Origin: Microtetraspora malaysiensis | GTDB lineage: Bacteria; Actinomycetota; Actinomycetes; Streptosporangiales; Streptosporangiaceae | Length of the DNA stretch: 64,000 bases | Direction of reading: 5' to 3' | Assembly (NCBI RefSeq): GCF_001528665.1 | Contig: NZ_BBYJ01000018.1 | Span: 1 to 64,000 of the forward strand | Shown here: piece after piece, positions 39,770-46,479 of the stretch | How the letters are laid out: each line of letters starts with the position of its first letter | Numbering within the stretch: the stretch's first letter is position 1 | Translations under genes and position numbers: made by a program | Notes under the pieces: generated by a model | What the model saw: the letters and a program-made list of their open reading frames with translations, nothing else | What the model was told of the DNA's origin: nothing | The model's database searches: none

Positions 39770-41718
39770 CACTTCTCGCCCCCATCGCGGTGCCGCCGGT
39801 CGGATCGTTCCCGCCCGCCGTCGTCGAGGGGTGTGTCGTGCAGGTCGTCGAGAAACGCGGTGAGGATCTTGCTCACCTCGGCGGCCCGGTCGGCGTCGGT
39901 GAGGATCTCGTCGTGGTCGGCGCCCTCGATGAGATGCTGCTGTGCCTGTGGGGCGGCGGTGGCGAACTCATCGTGCAGATCCACCTGTACGGCGTCGGTA
40001 GCGGCGGTCTGGCCCGCGGTGATGACCACGAGGGGGGCGGTGATCCTGGGCAGGACGCCGTCGAACTCCTCGAACTTCTCCTTGACGACCTTCCACTCCC
40101 GGCGGGCGGCGGCCCACAGTTTGGCGTCGCGGTACTGGGCCAGGGCGGTGGCTCGCGCCTCGGGCGGGATCCGGTTCAGCCATCCGGGACGCCGTAGCAG
40201 CGAGCCGAGCCCGAGCTCCATCGACGGGGCCATGAGCGCCAGCGAGTCGGTCAGCACGCGGCCGCCTTCGGCTTGCCGGATGGAACGCTGCAACTCGGCC
40301 GGGTGGCTGGAGTCGATGAGCGCGATGCCCCGCGTCTGGGCGCCGAGTCGCTCGGCGGCCAGCAGCGAGAGATAGCCGCCGAGGGAGTGGCCGACCAGCA
40401 CGATGGGCCGATCGCCTGCGACGTGCCGGGCCACCTCGGTCAGGTCGTCTACCATCGCGTCGAAGTGATATTCGCCGTCGGCCTGGTATCGGCTGCCGCC
40501 GTAGCCGGCCCGCTGGTAGGTGACTGTGGTGAAGCGTTGCGCCAGCTGAGTGGCGATCCGTTCCCAGTGTTCACTGGTGGAGGCCAGGCCGCTTTCCAGG
40601 ATGACCACCGGACCGGTCTCCGCCGCGTCCTCGCCGAGAACGCGGTAGGCCAGGGTGTTGCCCGCTGAGGTGGTCAGCGTACGCTCGTCGCCGCGTCCAC
40701 GGGTGACGATCTGGCGCCGGCGGGCACGGATCGCCTGGCCGGTGGCGAGCAGGGTGAGCGCGGCGGCGGTCACGGTGGCCGGCAGGGCATCGTCGCGACG
40801 GCTGACCACGCCGTCCGGTTCGGTGCGTTCGCGTGGTCCGGTCGTGTAAAGCACCGCCGGATAGGTTGCGGCGAAGGCCCAGAAGAACCGGCCGAGTCCC
40901 ATCATTCGCGCGTTGAGGATGTGGAACATCCCGGCGATGCCGAGGAAGTACGGCGCGGGCCGGCCCCGGAAGGCGAAGACCATGGGGAACGCGCACTCGA
41001 AGGTGAGGACGCCGTGCGCGGCGAGCCGGGTCAGCCGGGGGAAGCGGCGCATCAGCTTCCAGACGTCCGGGTCGCCGTAGGTGTGGGTGCGGATGATGTT
41101 GGGCAGGGCGCGCCCACTGCGCCAGGTATCGCTGGGGAGCTTGGCCCATCCGGAGACCGTGTAGGACAACACCGACTGCAGCGAGACGAACCAGAGGGCG
41201 GCGTCGGCGATGGCGGGTCGGCGGTGACCGGTCCGGGCAACGGTGGTCAGCGCCTGAACCAGGAAGGAGATCTGGTCGGCCCCGTCGCTTCCGTAGAGGT
41301 TCTGGGCGTGCAGGGCGGCCTGGCTGCCGGTGAGCACCGTGTTGACAGCGACTCGTTGCCGAGGGGACAACGGAAGCCAGAGCGCGGCCGCGGCGGCGGC
41401 GCGGCCGGCGTGCAGGGCGGTGCTGACCCGAGGATCCGCGACCAGGTCCAGGGCTTTGGCGAAGCGGGGGGCCCGGTCGTGGAACATGCGGCGGGTGACG
41501 TCCCAGTTGTTGGCACCACCCCACTCCCGGTCCTTGGGACGGGCGAGGTACTCCAGGCTGGCGAGAAGGTGGGTCACCGAATTCAACCGCTCGGTCCAGG
41601 TCAGCACGTGCGATCTGGACAGCGTGGACAGCGACTCGATGGAAGCTCGGGCGCCGCGTCCGGACAGGGCTGAAAGGGCGGCCAGCAGTCGGGGGCGGCC
41701 CTTGGCTGGTGTTTTCAT
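39769..41718 (-). CDS. HTTM-type membrane domain fused to alpha/beta hydrolase (CypH-like)
   Basis: A 649-residue fusion. Residues about 40-330 form a multi-helix domain with HTTM (vitamin K carboxylase-like) features: Y-T-V-S-G-W-A-K-L, D-T-W-R-S-G-R-A-L, F-E-C-A-F-P and G-M-F-H-I-L-N-A-R. Residues about 350-630 are an alpha/beta hydrolase with nucleophile Ser445 in V-G-H-S-L-G-G-Y, oxyanion region L-E-S-G-L-A-S and probable catalytic His in G-A-D-H-D-E. CypH of cypemycin has this same membrane-plus-hydrolase layout and is implicated in dehydration; type B linaridin clusters encode the two parts separately. This is the strongest marker after the precursors. Confidence 0.85.
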   Translation of the reverse strand: MKTPAKGRPRLLAALSALSGRGARASIESLSTLSRSHVLTWTERLNSVTHLLASLEYLARPKDREWGGANNWDVTRRMFHDRAPRFAKALDLVADPRVSTALHAGRAAAAAALWLPLSPRQRVAVNTVLTGSQAALHAQNLYGSDGADQISFLVQALTTVARTGHRRPAIADAALWFVSLQSVLSYTVSGWAKLPSDTWRSGRALPNIIRTHTYGDPDVWKLMRRFPRLTRLAAHGVLTFECAFPMVFAFRGRPAPYFLGIAGMFHILNARMMGLGRFFWAFAATYPAVLYTTGPRERTEPDGVVSRRDDALPATVTAAALTLLATGQAIRARRRQIVTRGRGDERTLTTSAGNTLAYRVLGEDAAETGPVVILESGLASTSEHWERIATQLAQRFTTVTYQRAGYGGSRYQADGEYHFDAMVDDLTEVARHVAGDRPIVLVGHSLGGYLSLLAAERLGAQTRGIALIDSSHPAELQRSIRQAEGGRVLTDSLALMAPSMELGLGSLLRRPGWLNRIPPEARATALAQYRDAKLWAAARREWKVVKEKFEEFDGVLPRITAPLVVITAGQTAATDAVQVDLHDEFATAAPQAQQHLIEGADHDEILTDADRAAEVSKILTAFLDDLHDTPLDDGGRERSDRRHRDGGEK

Positions 41719-41749
41719 GGGGGTGATTCCTGGCTCGTTCCTGGATCGG

Positions 41750-41791
41750 CCCGTTGCCGGGGGAGAGAGTCAGCGGCGCCCCGGCAATGGG
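41750..41791 (-). terminator. Hairpin between the first precursor and the CypH-like gene
   Basis: CCCGTTGCCGGGG (41750-41762) pairs with CCCCGGCAATGGG (41779-41791), 12 of 13 bases. It closely resembles the stem at 42265-42307. Lying 57 bp after the precursor stop, it probably limits read-through so that precursor mRNA exceeds enzyme mRNA. Confidence 0.75.
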
Positions 41792-41847
41792 CTATCCAGG
41801 GCTTTCGCGGTCGCTGGGGTTTGGGGCCGCCGAAGGTGCGGCTTTTG

Positions 41848-42039
41848 TCAATTGGGCAGCGTGCCGGCGCCACGGCCCATCGCATAGCCGGCCGCGAACG
41901 CCGCGACCATGGTCACGACCACGGCGGGCGTCGCCAGTACGGGGGTCTCCGCGGTCAGGCCGCGACCGCCGGTGGTCTCCGTCAGGTCACCGAACATCCC
42001 GGGGGAGACGGCGTTGGTGTAGTCCACGAGAGTGCTCAT
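41848..42039 (-). CDS. Linaridin precursor peptide 1
   Basis: A 63-residue peptide preceded by AAGGAAG. A leader (1-35, with D-Y-T-N-A-V-S-P-G and L-T-E-T-T-G-G-R-G) ends in E-T-P-V-L, followed by A-T-P at 36-38, giving P-V-L-A-T-P, the PxxxTP motif of linaridin precursors (cypemycin precursor: E-T-P-A-M-A-T-P). If cleavage falls before Ala36 as in cypemycin, the core has 28 residues, is hydrophobic and Gly/Ala-rich (F-A-A-G-Y-A-M-G) and ends G-T-L-P-N. It has only three Thr and no Cys or Ser, so at most three dehydrobutyrines. The leader is closely like precursor 3. Confidence 0.85.
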   Translation of the reverse strand: MSTLVDYTNAVSPGMFGDLTETTGGRGLTAETPVLATPAVVVTMVAAFAAGYAMGRGAGTLPN

Positions 42040-42059
42040 GATCCACTTCCTTGGATTTG

Positions 42060-42102
42060 TAGCTGATATGAAAATTGATGGCAGTGTTCTTCATATCAGC
42101 TA
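42060..42102 (-). promoter_or_regulatory. 13-bp inverted repeat upstream of precursor 1
   Basis: TAGCTGATATGAA (42060-42072) and TTCATATCAGCTA (42090-42102) are perfect reverse complements separated by 17 bases, 20 bp upstream of the precursor 1 start. A near copy with the same geometry lies at 42920-42961. The half-site pair suggests a dimeric activator or repressor; the XRE protein encoded at 43050 is the obvious candidate. Confidence 0.82.
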
Positions 42103-42264
42103 AGACAAAGGTCCGCTAGGGCCCATATCGGCTGGGCTTGACCCGTTTGCGGAGCAGCACGCCGATCAAGCTCGCACCGACGCGGCTGGACGGACGGTCT
42201 CATTCCGCGGCCGCGAAGCCGAGGGTGTGGGGTTGGCGGCTGGTCGAGCCGGTCGGGACATCGG
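42103..42264. other. Spacer between precursors 1 and 2 without a gene
   Basis: This 162-bp stretch between the inverted repeat and the hairpin carries no open frame with a ribosome site and no precursor-like motif on either strand. Confidence 0.5.
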
Positions 42265-42307
42265 CCCGTTGCCGGGGTGCCAGGGTCGGCGGCACCCCGG
42301 CAACGGG
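42265..42307 (-). terminator. 17-bp perfect hairpin after precursor 2
   Basis: CCCGTTGCCGGGGTGCC (42265-42281) and GGCACCCCGGCAACGGG (42291-42307) are exact reverse complements around a 9-nt loop, 11 bp after the precursor 2 stop. It is the strongest stem in the window and should end or stabilise the precursor 2 transcript. Confidence 0.85.
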
Positions 42308-42318
42308 TTTGCCCGGAA

Positions 42319-42534
42319 CTATTTCGGCAAGGTGCCGCTGTGGCCGAACGCGTAGCCGGCCGCGAACAGGCCGACCACCGAGCCGACCAGGCCCACGCCG
42401 GCGGCCACGCCCACGATCGTCGCGGGTGTGGCCAGCACCGGCGCCCCGCCGATTTCGTGGCACGGCTCCGTGCTGTAGATCGAGATCGCGGTGAGCGCCG
42501 GGTCGGCGTTCACCTTCTCGGCGAGCAGTGTCAT
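42319..42534 (-). CDS. Linaridin precursor peptide 2
   Basis: A 71-residue peptide preceded by AAGAAGGGT. Its leader differs from the other two (starts M-T-L-L-A-E-K-V-N-A-D-P-A-L) but ends C-H-E-I-G-G-A-P-V-L before A-T-P at 35-37, keeping PxxxTP; the C-x-E-x-x-x-A-P pattern recalls the cypemycin leader end. The predicted 37-residue core is a Gly/Val/Ala stretch (G-V-A-A-G-V-G-L-V-G-S-V-V-G) and shares A-A-G-Y-A-F-G and G-T-L-P-K with precursor 1. It has T36, T39, two Ser and T68 as possible dehydration sites. No own inverted repeat is seen upstream. Confidence 0.83.
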   Translation of the reverse strand: MTLLAEKVNADPALTAISIYSTEPCHEIGGAPVLATPATIVGVAAGVGLVGSVVGLFAAGYAFGHSGTLPK

Positions 42535-42561
42535 GGATCACCCTTCTTGTGCGGAGACATC

Positions 42562-42657
42562 ACTGGGGCAGCTCGTTCGGCTGCGGGTGCGTGCCTTCGG
42601 CCATGTTGCGGGCGAGCGCCGGGTCGGCCTTCACCTTCTCTGCCAGTAATGGAATGG
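42562..42657 (-). pseudogene. Remnant of a fourth precursor gene (start codon lost, core deleted)
   Basis: On the minus strand 31 codons align with precursor genes: I-P-L-L-A-E-K-V-K-A-D-P-A-L matches precursor 2 residues 1-14 with ATT where its ATG stands, and A-R-N-M-A-E-G-T matches the C-terminal A-R-S-M-A-E-G-T of precursor 3. The PxxxTP motif and the core between them are gone. The frame ends in TGA. It looks like a recombination or deletion product between the two precursor types. Confidence 0.7.
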
Positions 42658-42680
42658 ATCATGTTTCTCGCGTCTGGGCG

Positions 42681-42896
42681 TCAGTTGGCCACGGTGCCTT
42701 CGGCCATGCTGCGGGCGATGCCGTACATGTAACCGGCGTGGAAGGCGGCCATGCCGATGGCGACGCCGAGGGCCACGGCCGACGGGGTGGCCAGCACGGG
42801 GGTGGCCGCGGTCAGGCCGCGACCGCCGGTGGTCTCCGTCAGGTCACCGAACTTCCCGGGGGAGATGGTGTTGGTGTAGTCAGCAAGAGTGCTCAT
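42681..42896 (-). CDS. Linaridin precursor peptide 3
   Basis: A 71-residue peptide with a near-perfect ribosome site (GAAGGAGGTG) 5 nt before the ATG. The leader is about 85% like precursor 1 (D-Y-T-N-T-I-S-P-G-K-F-G-D-L-T-E-T-T). T-P-V-L precedes A-T-P at 36-38, again PxxxTP. The predicted 36-residue core is Ala/Gly/Met-rich (G-V-A-I-G-M-A-A-F-H-A-G-Y-M-Y-G) and ends A-E-G-T-V-A-N. Thr/Ser sites: T37, S39, S63, T68. The core has two Tyr, one Phe and one His, unlike known linaridins. It is the first gene of the biosynthetic strand and has its own inverted repeat upstream. Confidence 0.85.
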   Translation of the reverse strand: MSTLADYTNTISPGKFGDLTETTGGRGLTAATPVLATPSAVALGVAIGMAAFHAGYMYGIARSMAEGTVAN

Positions 42897-42919
42897 GATT
42901 CACCTCCTTCGAAGTCACG

Positions 42920-42961
42920 TAGCGGAGATGAAGCGCTAGTGCAGAATTTTCATCTCAGCTA
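42920..42961 (-). promoter_or_regulatory. Inverted repeat upstream of precursor 3 and the XRE gene
   Basis: TAGCGGAGATGAA (42920-42932) and TTCATCTCAGCTA (42949-42961) match in 12 of 13 positions over a 16-nt spacer and share the TAGCtGA-ATGAA half-site with the element at 42060-42102. Here it lies between the precursor 3 start and the divergent XRE gene, so it could control both. Confidence 0.8.
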
Positions 42962-43049
42962 AGGTCTGGAATCGTTAGAATGATGGAGCTTGTGGGCTCC
43001 GTCAACAGTTCCGGCGGGATTCGCCCATTACAGAAGGGGAGAGCGGCCG

Positions 43050-43490
43050 ATGGTTGAGCCACCCGTCCGGTCGACTCTCGCTGAGAAGATCAACCGCCTC
43101 TTCGAGGTTGTCCGGCGCCCAGACCGAGAGCAGTACCGCAACGAGGAGGTGGCCGGTGCCTGCCGGGAGGCGACCGGCGAGAGCTTCTCGGCCACCTATC
43201 TGTGGCAGCTGCGCAATGGCCGCCGAACCAATCCGACCAAGCGTCACCTGGAAGCGCTCGCGCAGTTCTTCCAGGTTCCGCCGGCCTACTTTTTCGACGA
43301 TGAGCAGAGTGAGCGGATCGTGGAAGAGCTGGAACTACTCGGGGCGCTACGAGATAACGCGGTACGCCAGATCGCCCTACGCGCGGTCACGCTGTCGCCC
43401 GAAGGACTCGACACGATCAGTGACATGATCGAGGCGATCGGGCGGCGTGAAGCGCGACGCAAGGGGCCGGCGGGGCGCGATGGCGATTGA
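43050..43490 (+). CDS. XRE-family regulator of the linaridin locus
   Basis: A 146-residue regulator. The helix-turn-helix at about residues 10-80 (S-T-L-A-E-K-I-N-R-L-F, E-V-A-G-A-C-R, F-S-A-T-Y-L-W-Q-L-R-N-G-R-R-T-N-P) resembles the EspR/BldD-like XRE proteins of actinobacteria, followed by P-P-A-Y-F-F-D-D-E and a C-terminal dimerisation helix. AGGGGAGAG precedes the ATG at 43050. It is divergent from the precursors across a shared inverted repeat and overlaps an ImmA/IrrE-type protease gene by 11 bp, the pattern in which the peptidase cleaves or controls the regulator. Confidence 0.88.
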   Translation: MVEPPVRSTLAEKINRLFEVVRRPDREQYRNEEVAGACREATGESFSATYLWQLRNGRRTNPTKRHLEALAQFFQVPPAYFFDDEQSERIVEELELLGALRDNAVRQIALRAVTLSPEGLDTISDMIEAIGRREARRKGPAGRDGD

Positions 43491-43983
43491 CCGGGCGACC
43501 TGGCGCAAGTGCCAGCGGGTCGTCGGCCAGCTGTCGATCCCCTCGCCCTTCGATCCCGACTTGTTCATCTCCGCGCTCGCCGAGCGGCGCGGTCGGATCG
43601 TCGAGTTGATGCCGATGCCGGGTGGCGCCGTGCAATGCGGTGCGCTGATCGCCACCGACGAGGCCGACTACATCTTCTACGCCGCCAGTACCACCCGATT
43701 ACACCGGGAGCACATCCTGCTTCACGAGGTGGGACATCTCCTTTGCGGACACATCGGCGATGCCAAGCTCGAGGCCCTGCCCGAACTTCTGTTACCCAAC
43801 CTCAGCGCGGACCTGGTCCGGCGGGTGCTCGGCCGGACCGACTATTCCGCGGCGGAGGAACAGGAGGCCGAACTGGTCGCCTCGATGGTCGCGCAGCGGG
43901 CCCGCCGCCGGCCGGCCGGATCGGTCGCCCCCGAGCTCGCTGATGGTCTTGCCCGCGTCGGCTCGATCTTCGATACGCGGTGA
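43480..43983 (+). CDS. ImmA/IrrE-family metallopeptidase
   Basis: A 167-residue zinc peptidase with the H-E-V-G-H-L-L-C-G-H motif (HExxH, residues about 81-85) and a downstream acidic helix (E-E-Q-E-A-E-L-V-A-S). ImmA/IrrE proteins cleave XRE-type repressors; the overlapping upstream gene encodes such a protein, so this is its likely substrate. The ATG overlaps the XRE gene end. The peptidase is small and has no signal peptide, so it acts in the cytoplasm. A role in leader removal cannot be excluded but is less likely. Confidence 0.88.
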   Translation: MAIDRATWRKCQRVVGQLSIPSPFDPDLFISALAERRGRIVELMPMPGGAVQCGALIATDEADYIFYAASTTRLHREHILLHEVGHLLCGHIGDAKLEALPELLLPNLSADLVRRVLGRTDYSAAEEQEAELVASMVAQRARRRPAGSVAPELADGLARVGSIFDTR

Positions 43984-43986
43984 CGG

Positions 43987-45150
43987 ATGCTTCAGTGGCT
44001 GAACTACTGCGCCTGCGGGCTCGCCGTCGGTGTCGCAGGATACAAGCTGTTCCGCGTACGCCGAGACCAGCGGGCGCTGGGTCTGCACTATCTGGCGGCG
44101 TTCTTCCTCTGCCTCGGGCTGGCCATGGCGGCCATGGCGCACCCGACGCTGGACCTGGTCAGTCGCTACGAGCCGATGCCCAACACGGCCCGGTTCGTTG
44201 GCAATGCTCTGGAGATGGCGGCGGCCTACTTTCTCGGCGCGCTCGGGCACAGCATCGCCATCCCCGAGCACACGAAGCGATGGCTGCGCCGGTACGGAAT
44301 CATCCTCGCCGGGGCGGTAACCCTGATGGCCGTACTGCTGATCGCGGCCGAGACCACCTACACGCGCAACTTCGTCAACGTCTATTCCAACAGCCCGCTA
44401 GTGGTGGGCTACCTGGCGGTGTTTTTCCTCTATATCACGGTTTGCGTAGTAGCCTTCATGCGGACCATCAGCCGCTATGTGCCACACGCTGAAACCACCA
44501 CTCTGCGGGTCGGATTGCAGTTCGTCGTCGCCGGAGCCGCCGTCGGGATCATCTGGGCCGGTTGGTCCGGAGTCCGGCCGGTAATCACGCTGCTCACCGG
44601 GCAGTCGCTGGCCACCGTCCTTCCGATCGGGACGATGATCGGCGTCACGTGCATCCTGCTCTGGCTCATCGGAGCCACCCTCACCGCCTGGGGAACGTGG
44701 CTGGCCGCGCCGCTGCGCTGGGTGCGGGCGTTCATCCGTCATCGACAGATGGACCCTCTGTGGAGGGCACTGCGGGCGGCCCGACCGCAGATCGCGTTGA
44801 TCGAGACCGCGAAGGTGCTGTGGGACACCGAGTTCGCCCTCTATCGGCGGGTCATCGAGATCCGTGACGCGCAGCTCACGCTCCGGCCGTACGCGCACCC
44901 GGCCGTGCCGCAGTGGGTGGGCCCGGCGGCGGATCCGGCCACACTGGAGGCCGCGGTGATCGCGGCGTCCCTGATCGGCTATGCCGCCGGGCGCAACTAC
45001 AACGCCGAGCACCCCTTCCACGACGTCGATCCGTCGATCACCTCGGAGAGCGCCTGGCTGGTGCGGGTGAGCCGAGAGTTCACGAAGTCGGCGGTCGTCG
45101 CGCGGGTGCGGGAACGCGCCACCGCCGAGGCGGAGCACTCGACACCGTGA
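43987..45150 (+). CDS. MAB_1171c-type (DUF6545-like) membrane protein
   Basis: A 387-residue protein with seven or eight membrane helices in residues 1-240 and a C-terminal cytoplasmic domain (Y-R-R-V-I-E-I-R-D-A-Q-L-T-L-R-P-Y) typical of the MAB_1171c family, often annotated as putative transporter. It starts three bases after the ImmA/IrrE gene. The triad XRE, ImmA/IrrE, MAB_1171c recurs in actinobacteria; a signalling route from membrane protein through peptidase to repressor is inferred. Confidence 0.82.
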   Translation: MLQWLNYCACGLAVGVAGYKLFRVRRDQRALGLHYLAAFFLCLGLAMAAMAHPTLDLVSRYEPMPNTARFVGNALEMAAAYFLGALGHSIAIPEHTKRWLRRYGIILAGAVTLMAVLLIAAETTYTRNFVNVYSNSPLVVGYLAVFFLYITVCVVAFMRTISRYVPHAETTTLRVGLQFVVAGAAVGIIWAGWSGVRPVITLLTGQSLATVLPIGTMIGVTCILLWLIGATLTAWGTWLAAPLRWVRAFIRHRQMDPLWRALRAARPQIALIETAKVLWDTEFALYRRVIEIRDAQLTLRPYAHPAVPQWVGPAADPATLEAAVIAASLIGYAAGRNYNAEHPFHDVDPSITSESAWLVRVSREFTKSAVVARVRERATAEAEHSTP

Positions 45151-45220
45151 TCTGATCCCACCGATCAAGGACCTTGAGCGATCCACTACTCGCCCACGCC
45201 GTAGGCGAGGCGGCGTCCGG

Positions 45221-45235
45221 TCTGCCCTCAGCAGA
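45221..45235 (+). promoter_or_regulatory. PopR-box-like palindrome upstream of clpP3
   Basis: TCTGCC-CTC-AGCAGA (45221-45235) matches the PopR target TCTGCC-N3-GGCAGA known from Streptomyces lividans in 11 of 12 positions. It lies 42 bp before the clpP start, a location suited to activation. A popR-like gene sits at the other end of the clpP pair. Confidence 0.7.
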
Positions 45236-45277
45236 CATATCGACAGGTCGCGGGGCCGCGGCGGATACAAAGGCGCC

Positions 45278-45883
45278 ATGCGTGTTTCATCGAGCATGAG
45301 TTATCGGGATCGGCTGAACGAGAAGCTGTTCCAGCAACGGACCCTGCTGCTGACCGGCGAGGTCGACGACGAGATGGCCGAGCGGGCGTGCGCCGAGATG
45401 GTGTTGCTCGCCTCGGCCGATGCCGAACGCGACATCATCCTGTACATCAATTCGCCCGGAGGGTCGGTGCTGGCCGGGCTGGCGATCTACGACACCATGA
45501 AGCTGGTCCCGAACGACGTGGTCACCGTCGCGCTCGGGTTCGCCGCGAGCATGGGGCAGGTGCTGCTGGCGTCCGGCACACACGGCAAGCGGATCAGCCT
45601 CGCACACAGCCGGATCATGATGCACCAGCCGTCGGCCGGCATCGGCGGCACGGCGATCGACATCGCGATCCAGTCCGAGAACCTCCAGTACATGAAGCGG
45701 CAGTCTGAGGAGATCCTCGCCGCGGAGACGGGACGCACGATCGAGGAGATCGCCGCCGACAGCGACCGGGACCGCTGGTTCACCCCGGAGCAGGCCCGCG
45801 CCTACGGGATCATCGACGAGATCGTCGACTCCTTCCACAGCCTCGCGCCGTACGCCGCTCACCCGATGGGATTCTCGTCATGA
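45278..45883 (+). CDS. clpP3: ATP-dependent Clp protease proteolytic subunit (ClpP3-like)
   Basis: A 201-residue ClpP peptidase. The catalytic triad is visible: Ser in G-F-A-A-S-M-G-Q, His in M-M-H-Q-P-S and Asp in [10 protein letters not shown]. The I-N-S-P-G-G-S-V oxyanion loop is intact. It overlaps the next clpP gene by 4 bp (ATGA), the organisation of the inducible clpP3-clpP4 operon of streptomycetes, which substitutes for ClpP1-ClpP2. An alternative ATG lies six codons in. A PopR-like box precedes it. Confidence 0.9.
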   Translation: MRVSSSMSYRDRLNEKLFQQRTLLLTGEVDDEMAERACAEMVLLASADAERDIILYINSPGGSVLAGLAIYDTMKLVPNDVVTVALGFAASMGQVLLASGTHGKRISLAHSRIMMHQPSAGIGGTAIDIAIQSENLQYMKRQSEEILAAETGRTIEEIAADSDRDRWFTPEQARAYGIIDEIVDSFHSLAPYAAHPMGFSS

Positions 45884-46476
45884 CGCAGTACACGATCCCG
45901 TACGTGGTCGAACGGACCCCGGTGGGGGAGCGGTCGTTCGACATCTTCAGCCGGCTGCTCAACGAGCGGATCATCTTCCTCGGAACCGAGATCGACGACG
46001 GCGTCGCGAACGTCGTGATGGCACAGTTGCTCCACCTGGAGGCGGAGAGCCCCGACCAGGAGATCAACCTGTACATCAACTCTCCCGGCGGCTCGACGAC
46101 CGCGATGCTCGCGATCTACGACACCATGCAGTTCATCCGCGCGAAGGTCGCGACGTACTGCATGGGCCAGGCGGCATCCGCCGCCGCGGTGTTGCTCGCC
46201 GCCGGAGCCCCCGGGCGGCGGTTCGCGCTCTCCCACTCCCGCGTGCTGCTGCACCAGCCGTCCTCGCAGGGGCAGGGCACCATCTCCGACCTGACCTTGC
46301 AGGCGGCCGAGATAATGCGCGTGCGCACGCAGACCGAGGAGATCCTCAGCTCCCACACCGGAGTGGACGTCGCCCAGCTGCGCAAGGACACCAGCCGGGA
46401 CCGGGTCTTCAACGCTCGCGAGGCCATCGAGTACGGCCTGGTCGACGAGCTGATCATCACCCGCGAGACGTTGTAG
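45880..46476 (+). CDS. clpP4: ATP-dependent Clp protease proteolytic subunit (ClpP4-like)
   Basis: A 198-residue ClpP. It has I-N-S-P-G-G-S-T, the catalytic Ser in M-G-Q-A-A-S-A-A-A, His in L-L-H-Q-P-S and the R-D-R-V-F-N helix with the triad Asp. Co-translated with the upstream paralogue, it should form a mixed double-ring tetradecamer working with a Clp ATPase encoded elsewhere. The stop lies 3 bp from the end of the convergent popR-like gene. Confidence 0.92.
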   Translation: MTQYTIPYVVERTPVGERSFDIFSRLLNERIIFLGTEIDDGVANVVMAQLLHLEAESPDQEINLYINSPGGSTTAMLAIYDTMQFIRAKVATYCMGQAASAAAVLLAAGAPGRRFALSHSRVLLHQPSSQGQGTISDLTLQAAEIMRVRTQTEEILSSHTGVDVAQLRKDTSRDRVFNAREAIEYGLVDELIITRETL

Positions 46477-46479
46477 CGC

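Noticed and set aside
41848-42896. The three small peptides as holins or unmodified class II bacteriocins
   Set aside because: The hydrophobic cores fit, but all three have PxxxTP and lie upstream of a CypH-like gene, which supports linaridin.
43050-43983. XRE plus ImmA/IrrE pair as a toxin-antitoxin module
   Set aside because: The pair is extended by a membrane protein and shares a regulatory repeat with the precursors; regulation of the cluster is a better fit.
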